Positions 17,071-24,695 of a stretch of DNA of 64,000 nt are shown here, one piece after another. Made by a program: the position numbers and the translations under genes. How positions within the stretch are numbered: the stretch's first letter is position 1; the number at the start of each line of letters is the position of its first letter. The notes under the pieces are model-generated. The model did no database searches, was not told the origin of the DNA, and saw only the letters and a list, made by a program, of their open reading frames with translations. The DNA lies in contig CAMTIW010000001.1 in assembly GCA_947072665.1 (NCBI GenBank), positions 1 to 64,000 of the forward strand, written 5' to 3'. This DNA comes from an uncultured Fusobacteriaceae bacterium (lineage in GTDB: Bacteria; Fusobacteriota; Fusobacteriia; Fusobacteriales; Fusobacteriaceae).

Positions 17071-17373
17071 CTACTTTTCTTCAGAAATATTTTCAAAATT
17101 ATTTTTAATAACTATTGCCTTATCATAAAGTAATGCATCCAATATTTTTTTTCTACCTGATTGTAATAACCTTTGAATAGTTCCCCTAGAGAGTCCAATA
17201 CTTTCACTTGCCTCTATTTGATTTTTCCCTTCATAATCACATAACCTAATTGCTTCAAATTCATCAAGTTCTATCTGAACAGAGTCCATTTCACACATTT
17301 TAATCCCTACAGGTTTAAATATTTTTTCTCCATTAAAAGCTCTACAACATCTCTTTTTTTTCAAACGTGGCAT
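17071..17373 (-). CDS. DUF134 (COG1342) helix-turn-helix protein
   Basis: A 100-residue protein of the DUF134 family: PRLKKKRCCRAF near the start, then DEFEAIRLCDYEGKNQIEASESIGLSRGTIQRLLQSGRKKI, a sigma-70 region 4-like helix-turn-helix. The two adjacent Cys and further Cys (RCC, MCEM) suggest a metal or Fe-S sensing element. First gene of the cluster with the COG1433 and COG1149 proteins, behind a good promoter and a perfect palindrome, so it probably regulates its own cluster (inference). ATG with GGAGG about 6 bases upstream. Confidence 0.88.
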   Translation of the reverse strand: MPRLKKKRCCRAFNGEKIFKPVGIKMCEMDSVQIELDEFEAIRLCDYEGKNQIEASESIGLSRGTIQRLLQSGRKKILDALLYDKAIVIKNNFENISEEK

Positions 17374-17394
17374 AGATCCTCCAAATCTTTATTA

Positions 17395-17408
17395 TGTGCA
17401 TATGCACA
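17395..17408. promoter_or_regulatory. 14-bp perfect palindrome, putative operator
   Basis: TGTGCATATGCACA is fully self-complementary and lies just downstream of the DUF134 promoter -10, where a repressor would block transcription. It is also upstream of the divergent gene at 17521. Confidence 0.5.
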
Positions 17409-17413
17409 ATTAC

Positions 17414-17442
17414 ACTATACTCTCTTCTTTTTTATTTGTCAA
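17414..17442 (-). promoter_or_regulatory. Predicted DUF134 cluster promoter
   Basis: Minus strand: -35 TTGACA (17437-17442), 17-base spacer, -10 TATAGT (17414-17419). Confidence 0.7.
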
Positions 17443-17478
17443 ATTTTTTTAAGTAAAAAATAAATTTTTCTAAAAATA

Positions 17479-17487
17479 TGGTATAAT
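17479..17487 (+). promoter_or_regulatory. Extended -10 of AlbA_2/ATPase gene
   Basis: TGGTATAAT on the plus strand, 34 bases before the start; no clear -35. Confidence 0.45.
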
Positions 17488-17520
17488 TTTATTAAAAACT
17501 TCATAAAGGAAAGTGGAAGT

Positions 17521-18891
17521 ATGAACGTTAAAGAGAATCAAAATATTGAATGGAAAGAAATTTGGAAAGATGAGTATATTAAATGGATTTGTGGTTTTGC
17601 TAATGCACAAGGTGGTAAAATTTATATAGGAAAAAATAATGACGGAAATATTACTGGAATTTTAAATGCAAAAAAACTTTTAGAAGATATTCCTAATAAA
17701 ATAAGAGATGTACTTGGAATAATTATTGATATTAATTTATATCATGAAGAAGATAAAGACTATCTCGAAATCATTATTTTGCCAAGTTCATACCCTGTTA
17801 ATTATAAGGGTGAATATCATTATAGAGCGGGAAGTACAAAACAACTTTTAAAAGGTTCTACTCTTACTCAATTTCTTTTTGAAAAAACAGGAATAACTTG
17901 GGATAGTATTCCAATTGACAATATTTCTATTAATGAATTTTGGAGAGAAAGTTTTGATATTTTTAGAAAACAAGCTGTTTTAAGTAAAAGAATGGATGAA
18001 AAAGATTTAAGTATGACAAATGAACAACTTCTAGACAGTTTAGGACTTATCAAAAATAAAAGAATTTTAAGAGCAGGTATAATGTTGTTTCATCAAAATC
18101 CTGAAAAGTGGATTAATGGATCATATATAAAAATAGGATATTTTGAAAGTGATTCTGAAATCAGCTATATGGATGAAATACATGGTTCATTAATTATGCA
18201 GGCAGATAAAGTTATAGATTTAATTTTTACAAAATATTTGAAAGCTCATATAAGTTATGAAGGAGTGACAAGAATAGAATCTTATCCTTTTCCAAAAACT
18301 GCTATAAGAGAAGCTGTCTATAATGCAATTGTTCATAAAAATTATGCTACACAAATCCCCATTCAAATAAGTATATACGAAGATAAATTATATATTTCTA
18401 ATGATTGTATTTTTCCAGCCGGTTGGACAGTTGAAACTTTAATGGGAAAACATCGTTCAAAACCTTTTAATCCTAATATAGCTAATGGATTTTTTAGAGC
18501 AGGTTTTATAGAAACATGGGGAAGAGGTATTGAGAAAATATGTGAAGTATATAGAAAACATGGAACCAAACTGCCTGAATATACTATTCATCCTGAGGAT
18601 ATAATGATAAAATTTGACTCTTTAGAGAATACCGCCAAGAATACCGCCAAGAATACCGCCAAGAATACCGCCAAAATTAGAGAAAAAGAAAATAAAATAG
18701 AAGCAAATATTGATAATGTCCTAAAATATTTAAAACAATATCCAAATACAAAACAGAAAAATATATTAGATGATTTGCATTTGAGTAAAAGAACATTAGA
18801 GCGAATAATAGCTTTTTTAAAAGAAAAAAACTATATAGAAAGAATAGGAAATAATCGTTCAGGATACTGGAAAATTTTAAAAGAATTATAA
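17521..18891 (+). CDS. AlbA_2 (Schlafen-like) and HATPase-domain putative transcriptional regulator
   Basis: A 456-residue protein with an N-terminal AlbA_2/Schlafen-type nucleic-acid binding domain (about 8-125; NIEWKEIWKDEYIKWICGFANAQGG, HYRAGSTKQLL), a central-to-C-terminal GHKL-type ATP-binding domain (N-box EAVYNAIVHKNY, GRGIEKI), a linker of four NTAK repeats and a C-terminal winged helix (about 400-456; KNILDDLHLSKRTLERIIAFLKEKNYIERIG). Such proteins are annotated as ATP-dependent regulators; their targets are unknown. It is on the plus strand, and the tail end of an unrelated glucosidase gene follows directly, suggesting that this gene arrived by insertion. Confidence 0.82.
   Translation: MNVKENQNIEWKEIWKDEYIKWICGFANAQGGKIYIGKNNDGNITGILNAKKLLEDIPNKIRDVLGIIIDINLYHEEDKDYLEIIILPSSYPVNYKGEYHYRAGSTKQLLKGSTLTQFLFEKTGITWDSIPIDNISINEFWRESFDIFRKQAVLSKRMDEKDLSMTNEQLLDSLGLIKNKRILRAGIMLFHQNPEKWINGSYIKIGYFESDSEISYMDEIHGSLIMQADKVIDLIFTKYLKAHISYEGVTRIESYPFPKTAIREAVYNAIVHKNYATQIPIQISIYEDKLYISNDCIFPAGWTVETLMGKHRSKPFNPNIANGFFRAGFIETWGRGIEKICEVYRKHGTKLPEYTIHPEDIMIKFDSLENTAKNTAKNTAKNTAKIREKENKIEANIDNVLKYLKQYPNTKQKNILDDLHLSKRTLERIIAFLKEKNYIERIGNNRSGYWKILKEL
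18628..18675 (+). repeat. Four tandem 12-bp units encoding NTAK
   Basis: AATACCGCCAAG is repeated four times in frame (last unit one base different). It is G+C-richer than its surroundings. Unit-number change would lengthen or shorten the linker by four residues without a frameshift. Confidence 0.85.
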
Positions 18892-18897
18892 CTTAAA

Positions 18898-18931
18898 AAT
18901 GACGAGCCAATTTTATTTTTGACTCGTCATT
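18898..18931 (+). terminator. Hairpin terminator behind AlbA_2/ATPase gene
   Basis: Nine-base arms AATGACGAG / CTCGTCATT with further pairing inside, seven bases after the stop; the following tract is T/A mixed. Confidence 0.65.
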
Positions 18932-18948
18932 AATAATATTATTATCCT

Positions 18949-19365
18949 TTTGAGAAAGGAACTCCCATACAGTGGAATAATAGTTTAAATGCAGGTTTTT
19001 CCACAGGAAAACCATGGAGTATAGTAAATGAAAATTATAAAGAAATCAATGTAGAAAAATCATTAAATAACAAAAAATCGTTATTTTATACCTATAAAAA
19101 ATTAATAGATTATAGAAAAAATATAGATGTCATAACAAATGGAACTTTTGAATTAATATTAAAAGACAATAAAAATATTTTTGCCTACAGAAGAAAAAAT
19201 TCAAAAGAAGAAATTTTAGTAATCTCAAACTTAACAAGTCAAATACTAAAAATAAAAGATATGGAAAAAGAAATTAGAGGTGAAGTTCTCATCTCTAATT
19301 ATGAACAAAACAATATAAAAGAATTACAACCTTATGAAACTATTGCATTTTATAATATTTTTTAA
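18949..19365 (+). pseudogene. C-terminal remnant of a GH13 alpha-glucosidase/trehalose-6-phosphate hydrolase
   Basis: From about 18949 an open frame without a start reads PFEKGTPIQWNNSLNAGFST, then GKPWSIVNENYKEINVEKSL, and ends FYNIF at 19365. TP-QW-NS-NAGF-TG-PW and the NY-EINVEK block are diagnostic of the end of the catalytic barrel in oligo-1,6-glucosidases and TreC; the following part is the C-terminal beta domain. About 135 of some 550 residues remain, with no N-terminal part nearby, so this is a dead 3' fragment. The breakpoint lies directly behind the terminator of the AlbA_2 gene. Together with the two hairpins this explains the 18892-19418 gap. Confidence 0.85.
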
Positions 19366-19376
19366 CCCTCTCACAT

Positions 19377-19417
19377 AAAAAAGACCCTGATAGTTTTATT
19401 TCTATTAGGGTCTTTTT
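19377..19417. terminator. Bidirectional terminator (GH13 remnant / minE)
   Basis: Sixteen-base arms AAAAAGACCCTGATAG / CTATTAGGGTCTTTTT with one G-T pair; T runs on both strands. It terminates minE on the minus strand and formerly the glucosidase on the plus strand. Confidence 0.85.
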
Positions 19418-19418
19418 C

Positions 19419-19682
19419 TTATTTTTTTTTCAAACTTTTAATAGGTATATTAACTACTAATGCTGTTTTTCTATCCGCTTCAGCTAAATTAGAAATTTCA
19501 ATATTGAACTCTCCAGAATCTATTACTACGTATTTAGAAATAACTTGAATTATTTCATCTCTCATTCTATTCATCATCTCTTCTGGAATAATTGCTCTAT
19601 CATGAATTAGAACTAATTTTAATCTATCTTTTGCTATGTTTTTTGATTTATTTCCTCCAAATAACGAATTAAATATTCCCAT
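19419..19682 (-). CDS. minE: Cell division topological specificity factor MinE
   Basis: About 87 residues. The N-terminal membrane/MinD-binding helix region (IFNSLFGG, KNIAKDRLKLVLIHDRA) and the dimerisation part (VISKYVVIDSGEFNIEI) are clear. MinE drives pole-to-pole oscillation of MinD so that the FtsZ ring forms at mid-cell. The frame opens at GTG 19691, but AGGTGA lies over that codon, so ATG 19682 is preferred. Last gene of minC-minD-minE, close behind minD and in front of a strong terminator. Confidence 0.93.
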   Translation of the reverse strand: MGIFNSLFGGNKSKNIAKDRLKLVLIHDRAIIPEEMMNRMRDEIIQVISKYVVIDSGEFNIEISNLAEADRKTALVVNIPIKSLKKK

Positions 19683-19691
19683 TTTTTTCAC

Positions 19692-20483
19692 CTATCTCTT
19701 AAACATATTTTTTAGTTTTGATATAAATCCTTTTTTTGTATCTAAATCTAAAAATGGAATTTCTTCTCCAATAGCTCTTTTAGATATATTTCTATAAGCT
19801 TGAGCTGCTAAAGATTCCCCTTTAAGAACTACAGGTTCACCTCTATTTGTAGAAATTACTATATTCTCATCATCAGGAATAATCCCAATAATTTCAATAG
19901 CTAAAATATCAACAATATCATCAACACTAAGCATATTTCCTTCTTTAACCATATTCATTCTTATTCTATTAATTATAAGTTTTGGATTTTTAATATCATT
20001 TGCTTCTAAAAGTCCAATTATTCTATCTGCATCTCTAACTGCTGAAACTTCAGGTGTAGTTACAACATAAGCTTCATCTGCTGCTATTATTGCATTTTTA
20101 AATCCTTGCTCTATTCCTGCAGGACAGTCTAAAATAATATAATCAAAATCATCTTTCAGAGAATCTACCAATTCTTTTACTTGTTGTGGTGTTACATCAT
20201 TTTTATCCTTGGATTGAGCTGCTGGTAAAAGATACAGTGAAGGACATCTTTTATCTTTTATCATGGCAGATTTTGCCTTACAACGCCCTTCTATCACATC
20301 GACTAAGTCAAATACTATTCTATTTTCTAATCCTATTACTACATCTAAATTTCTAAGTCCTATATCCATATCTACCAGTAAAACTTTTTTTTGTAACATT
20401 GCAAGACCTGCACCTAGATTTGCTGTTGTTGTTGTTTTCCCAACCCCACCTTTTCCCGATGTTATCACTAGTATCTTTCCCAT
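19692..20483 (-). CDS. minD: Septum site-determining ATPase MinD
   Basis: A 263-residue ParA/MinD ATPase with the deviant Walker A GKGGVGKTT (Lys11 and Lys16), VDMDIGLRNLDVVIGLENR and DCPAGIEQGF, and a C-terminal amphipathic membrane-targeting helix (FISKLKNMFKR, about 253-263). ATP-bound MinD coats the membrane, recruits MinC to block FtsZ and is released by MinE. It is flanked by minC (8 bases upstream) and minE. Presence of the full Min set indicates a rod-shaped diderm with oscillating Min proteins. Confidence 0.97.
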   Translation of the reverse strand: MGKILVITSGKGGVGKTTTTANLGAGLAMLQKKVLLVDMDIGLRNLDVVIGLENRIVFDLVDVIEGRCKAKSAMIKDKRCPSLYLLPAAQSKDKNDVTPQQVKELVDSLKDDFDYIILDCPAGIEQGFKNAIIAADEAYVVTTPEVSAVRDADRIIGLLEANDIKNPKLIINRIRMNMVKEGNMLSVDDIVDILAIEIIGIIPDDENIVISTNRGEPVVLKGESLAAQAYRNISKRAIGEEIPFLDLDTKKGFISKLKNMFKR

Positions 20484-20491
20484 AAATCCCC

Positions 20492-21181
20492 CTAATAACT
20501 AAAGTTTTTATCTAAAAAATCTATTATTATTTGTTCATTTTTTATATATGCTACTTCAAAACCTATAGTTTTGTCAACTTTTTTATTTGCTACAATTCCT
20601 TGATTAGGATTTTTAGCAATATGACTTGCTATTCTAAGTTGAATTGGATTTAATGCTATTCCAGCTATAATAGCTTTTTCATCTCCATCTTTTCCTGCTT
20701 GAACAACTCCAGAAATTTTACCAATTACAATAACATTTCCTTTTGCCTCTACAACAGCACCAGGATTTATATCTCCAAAAATAACTACATGTCCTTGAAA
20801 AGATATAACTGCTCCTGATCTTAAAGTTCCCCTATGAAATTTTGTTAATCCTTCTTTAATAGAAAAACTTTCAATTTTTTCTTCAATTTTTATTTCTTCT
20901 ATTATATTAATTTTTTCTTTTACTTCATTTTCTTGATTGTAATAGAGATAAGTTATTTCAATTGAAGTAGCTCTCTTTAAAGCACCTACTAATTTACTCT
21001 TCTCTCTTTCTAAAAGCTTTCTTCCTTTAAATTCAACTTCTATTTTTGAATTTTTTACCATATTTTCAAGTTCTAATATTTTTTTTACAAATTCTTTTTG
21101 TAAAAGTTTAAATTCTATCTCATTATCTAGTATAAATATAAGTCTTTGATTTTTAAACTTTAGAATTATTGGACTATCCAT
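20492..21181 (-). CDS. minC: Septum site-determining protein MinC
   Basis: A 229-residue FtsZ inhibitor. The N-terminal domain is weakly conserved, as usual; the C-terminal beta-helix (about 115-215) is clear: FHRGTLRSGAVISFQGHVVIFGDINPGAVVEAKGNVIVIG, here seen as RSGAVISFQGHVVI, GDINPGA, GNVIVIGKISGVVQAG and IAGIALNPIQLRIA. It starts the minCDE group; 34 bases separate it from the nucleoside permease gene upstream with no terminator, so read-through is likely. AAAGGAG ribosome site. Confidence 0.93.
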   Translation of the reverse strand: MDSPIILKFKNQRLIFILDNEIEFKLLQKEFVKKILELENMVKNSKIEVEFKGRKLLEREKSKLVGALKRATSIEITYLYYNQENEVKEKINIIEEIKIEEKIESFSIKEGLTKFHRGTLRSGAVISFQGHVVIFGDINPGAVVEAKGNVIVIGKISGVVQAGKDGDEKAIIAGIALNPIQLRIASHIAKNPNQGIVANKKVDKTIGFEVAYIKNEQIIIDFLDKNFSY

Positions 21182-21215
21182 AACAGACTCCTTTAGTTAC
21201 AATTATATTGTGAAA

Positions 21216-22097
21216 CTATAAATCATTTTTGTCATATGGTTTTCCTGCTGAACTAGGTGCTACAGCTTTTCCTACTACTCCAGCTAAGGCAAGTAAAGTA
21301 AGGACATATGGTGTCATTTGAATAAATTGTGGTGGTATAAAAGTGAAATATTGTTGTATTAAAACTTGGACTGCATCTGCAAAACCGAATAATAAACTAG
21401 CAAAAATTACTCCCTTAGGTTTCCACTTTCCAAAAACAAGAGCTGCTAATGCAATAAAACCTCTTCCTGCTGACATTTCTTTAGTAAATTGACTTAAAGC
21501 ACCTATTGAAAGATATGCTCCTCCTAATCCTGCTAACATTCCTGATAAAATAACTCCAATATATCTTATTTTATAAACATCTATTCCAACTGTATCTGCT
21601 GCTAATGGATACTCTCCCACAGCTCTCATTCTAAGACCAGTAACAGTTTTATACATAAATAAACCAGCAAGTATAACAATTATATAAATTATATAAACTA
21701 CAATTGAAACTCCTAAAATTCTCGGTGCTCCTGGAACTATAGGTGTATTACTAGACTGTTGAAATAAAACCCTTAGCATGAACACTGTAAAACCAGATGC
21801 AAAAAGATTAATTGCTACTCCTGATACTACCTGATTTCCTTTATATCTTATACTTATTAAGGCATGAATAAAAGCTATAAATCCTCCACCTATTATTCCA
21901 CCTAGAAGTCCTAAAATCCAACTTCCAGTATAGTAAGATGTTATAGCTGTAAAAAATGCTCCCATTAACATCATACCTTCTAAACCAATATTTACAACTC
22001 CTGAAACTTCAGAAAACATACCACCTATTGCTGTTATCATAATAGGTGCTGCTTGTCTTAATGTTGCCATTAATAAACTTATTATAATAGATATCAT
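21216..22097 (-). CDS. nupQ: Nucleoside ABC transporter permease (NupQ-like)
   Basis: A 293-residue inner-membrane permease of the BMP-associated branch of the branched-chain-type family. Hallmarks: GGMFSEVSGVVNIGLEGMMLMGAF, GVAINLFASGFT, and GRGFIALAALVFGKWKP near the C-terminus, with about eight to nine membrane segments. It pairs with the larger permease just upstream (3 bases apart) and the double ATPase before it. Its periplasmic receptor is not in this unit; the BMP protein at 8565-9545 is the only candidate in the window. Confidence 0.9.
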   Translation of the reverse strand: MISIIISLLMATLRQAAPIMITAIGGMFSEVSGVVNIGLEGMMLMGAFFTAITSYYTGSWILGLLGGIIGGGFIAFIHALISIRYKGNQVVSGVAINLFASGFTVFMLRVLFQQSSNTPIVPGAPRILGVSIVVYIIYIIVILAGLFMYKTVTGLRMRAVGEYPLAADTVGIDVYKIRYIGVILSGMLAGLGGAYLSIGALSQFTKEMSAGRGFIALAALVFGKWKPKGVIFASLLFGFADAVQVLIQQYFTFIPPQFIQMTPYVLTLLALAGVVGKAVAPSSAGKPYDKNDL

Positions 22098-22100
22098 GGA

Positions 22101-23147
22101 CTACACCACCTTTTTTCTTTTTATTGCAAATCTAAACATATTTTCTGCTGCTATAAGTAGAATTATAATAGCTTGAATCATTATGATTATTTGACTAGGA
22201 ATGGAAGTATTAAATTGCATAGCTCTTCCTCCAACCCGTAGACCTGCAAATAAAATTGCCGCTGCTAAAGCACCAAAAGGATTGTTTTTCCCTAAAAGTG
22301 CAACTGAAATACCATCAAAACCAAAGGTGGCCATAAGACCTTGTTTATATGTATATTGTCCTACTCCTCCTAAAACTCTTTCTGCTCCTGCAAATGCTGC
22401 TAAAGCTCCTGAAATACCTAAAGAAAGAGCCATTATTAATTTAACATTTATTCCTGCATTTTCTGATGCCGTTGGGTTATAACCTACAGCTTTTATCTCA
22501 TAACCTAAAACAGTTTTTTCAAAAATAAACCAGACAATCACAACCATTACAAGAGCTATGATAAAACCGTAATTAAGAGCTTCATTAGTCCATGGCATAA
22601 GCTGTTGTAACTTCGCTGAATCAAAAACTGGTGGTGTTTGAGGATTAGGACCATTTGGTCCTCCTTGCTTAAGAGGATAATTTATCATATATTGTTCCAC
22701 ATTCATAGCTATATAATTTAACATTATCGTTGATATAACCTCATGAATTCCTAACTTGGCTTTTAATATTCCCGCTATAAGTGCCCATAAAAAACCACCT
22801 AAAACTGCTAATAGTATAACTACAAAAACATTATTTATAAAAGTATTTGCTACAAAAGCTCCAACGCCAGCAGCCACAAGACCAGCTATTGTTATTTGTC
22901 CTTGTGCCCCTATATTAAACATACCACCTTTAAAAGCAAATAATACAGCAAGTCCTGTGAAAATCATAGGAGTTGCTTCTAACAATGTTCTCGCTATTGC
23001 TTTTTGTGTAGAAAAAGCTCCTGTAAACAAATAGTAATAAGCAGTTACTGGATTTTCTCCCAAATATGCTATAATCACTCCACCTATTAAAAGAGCTATT
23101 AATACAGCTGTTATAGGTATTAATATATTTTCTAATTTTTTATTCAT
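22101..23147 (-). CDS. nupP: Nucleoside ABC transporter permease (NupP-like)
   Basis: A 348-residue membrane protein, the longer partner of the two-permease BMP transporter. Visible: TPMIFTGLAVLFAFKGGMFNIGAQGQITIAG (only part cited: FKGGMFNIGAQGQ), LGIHEVISTIMLNYIA, AVGYNPTASENAGIN and MATFGFDGISVALLGKNNPFG, all characteristic of NupP/YufP. Its start overlaps the end of the ATPase gene by 8 bases, so the three genes are tightly coupled. Likely imports purine or other nucleosides into the cytoplasm. Confidence 0.9.
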   Translation of the reverse strand: MNKKLENILIPITAVLIALLIGGVIIAYLGENPVTAYYYLFTGAFSTQKAIARTLLEATPMIFTGLAVLFAFKGGMFNIGAQGQITIAGLVAAGVGAFVANTFINNVFVVILLAVLGGFLWALIAGILKAKLGIHEVISTIMLNYIAMNVEQYMINYPLKQGGPNGPNPQTPPVFDSAKLQQLMPWTNEALNYGFIIALVMVVIVWFIFEKTVLGYEIKAVGYNPTASENAGINVKLIMALSLGISGALAAFAGAERVLGGVGQYTYKQGLMATFGFDGISVALLGKNNPFGALAAAILFAGLRVGGRAMQFNTSIPSQIIIMIQAIIILLIAAENMFRFAIKRKKVV

Positions 23148-24666
23148 TTATCTTTCCACCTGCCATTAATATTCCTATTTTTTCTTCTGTTGCTTCTGCT
23201 CTATCTAAAATTCCAGATATTCGTCCTGCACACATAACAGCTATTCTATCTGATAAATTCATTATTTCTGAAAGTTCAGAGGATACAACCAATAATGCCT
23301 TTCCTTTTTCTTTTTCTAAAAGTAACATCTTATGTATCGATTCAATAGCTCCAATATCTACTCCTCTAGTTGGTTGAGCAGCTATTATAAATACATTTTT
23401 TTTCTCTAATTCTCTTGCAACTATTACTTTTTGCTGATTTCCACCTGAAAACTTACCAAACTTAAGTTCTGGTTCAATAGGTCTTACATCATATTTCAGT
23501 ATATATTTCATTGTTGCATTTTTTATTTTTTCAAAATTTATTAAAAATTTATTTTTAGAATATATGGTAGCATGTTGACCTAGTGCAAAATTTTCCATAA
23601 GATTATACTGAGATATAGCTGCTCTTTTATGTCTATCTTCCGGAATATGTGCTATACCAGCATCATTTAGTTTTCTTCTACTTACATTGGAAATTATATT
23701 TCCGTTTAATTTTATTTCTCCACCTTTTTCTGACTTCATAAGCCCAGTTAAAGCTTCTATAAGTTCTGTCTGCCCACTTCCTTCTACTCCTGCTAATCCC
23801 AATACCTCTCCTTCTCTAATTGAAAAAGAAACATTTTCTACTTTCATAACTCCAAAATTATTTTTAACTGATATATTTTTAACTGTTAAAATCTCTTTTC
23901 CAATTTTTACTATTGGTCTTTTTGTAGTAAAAAGTACTGCCCTTCCAACCATGGCATTAGCAATCATTTCTTTTGTCGCTTTAGATGTTTTAAAATTATC
24001 TACATCCTTACCCCTTCTAATAACCGTTATATTATCAGAAATAGCTAAAACTTCTTCTAATTTATGAGAAATAAATATAATAGTTTTTCCTTCTGATATT
24101 AAATTATCTATAATTTTATATAATTCCTTAGTCTCTTGTGGAGTTAAAACTGCAGTTGGCTCATCAAATACTAAAAGATTCGCACCTTTAAATAAAATTT
24201 TTAAAATTTCTATTCTTTGTTGCATTCCAACTGATAAATCCTTTACAAGAGCATTGGGATCTATATCAAGTCCATATTTATGAGAAACATTAATTACATC
24301 TTGTCGAGCTTTATTTAGATCTAAAAGCAACCCTTTTTTAGGTTCAACTCCTAATATCATATTCTCGGCCACTGTTAATGTAGGAACTAACATAAAATGT
24401 TGGTAAACCATTCCTATTCCTAATTCTGCTGCAATACTTGGTCCATCTATTATTATTTCTTTTCCATTAAAAATTATTTTGCCTGATGTGGGTTGATATA
24501 ATCCATTTAATATCTTCATTAAAGTAGATTTCCCTGCTCCATTCTCTCCAACTATTGCATGTTTTTCACCTTTAAGGATATTAAGATTTATGCAATCATT
24601 AGCAACAACTTTTCCTCCTGCAAAAGTTTTCCTAATATTTTCCATTCTTAATATATATTGGTCCAC
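23140..24666 (-). CDS. nupO: Nucleoside ABC transporter ATPase with two ABC domains (NupO-like)
   Basis: A 508-residue sugar/nucleoside-type double ATPase. Domain 1 (about 5-240) has Walker A GENGAGKST (40-48), signature LSVGMQQRIEI and LLVFDEPTAVLTP. Domain 2 (about 255-505) has a degenerate Walker A (GVEGSGQTE), signature FSGGNQQKVIVAREL and IAAQPTRGVDIG, as in RbsA/MglA-type proteins where only one site is fully catalytic. It drives the two permeases encoded immediately downstream. It begins 29 bases after the PP2C phosphatase gene with no terminator between. Confidence 0.93.
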   Translation of the reverse strand: MDQYILRMENIRKTFAGGKVVANDCINLNILKGEKHAIVGENGAGKSTLMKILNGLYQPTSGKIIFNGKEIIIDGPSIAAELGIGMVYQHFMLVPTLTVAENMILGVEPKKGLLLDLNKARQDVINVSHKYGLDIDPNALVKDLSVGMQQRIEILKILFKGANLLVFDEPTAVLTPQETKELYKIIDNLISEGKTIIFISHKLEEVLAISDNITVIRRGKDVDNFKTSKATKEMIANAMVGRAVLFTTKRPIVKIGKEILTVKNISVKNNFGVMKVENVSFSIREGEVLGLAGVEGSGQTELIEALTGLMKSEKGGEIKLNGNIISNVSRRKLNDAGIAHIPEDRHKRAAISQYNLMENFALGQHATIYSKNKFLINFEKIKNATMKYILKYDVRPIEPELKFGKFSGGNQQKVIVARELEKKNVFIIAAQPTRGVDIGAIESIHKMLLLEKEKGKALLVVSSELSEIMNLSDRIAVMCAGRISGILDRAEATEEKIGILMAGGKINE

Positions 24667-24695
24667 TTTTTCCTCCTATTAACACTTTTTTTATT

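Noticed and set aside
18628-18675. Short CRISPR-like repeat array
   Set aside because: Units are 12 bases, contiguous, without spacers, and encode NTAK in frame; no cas genes.
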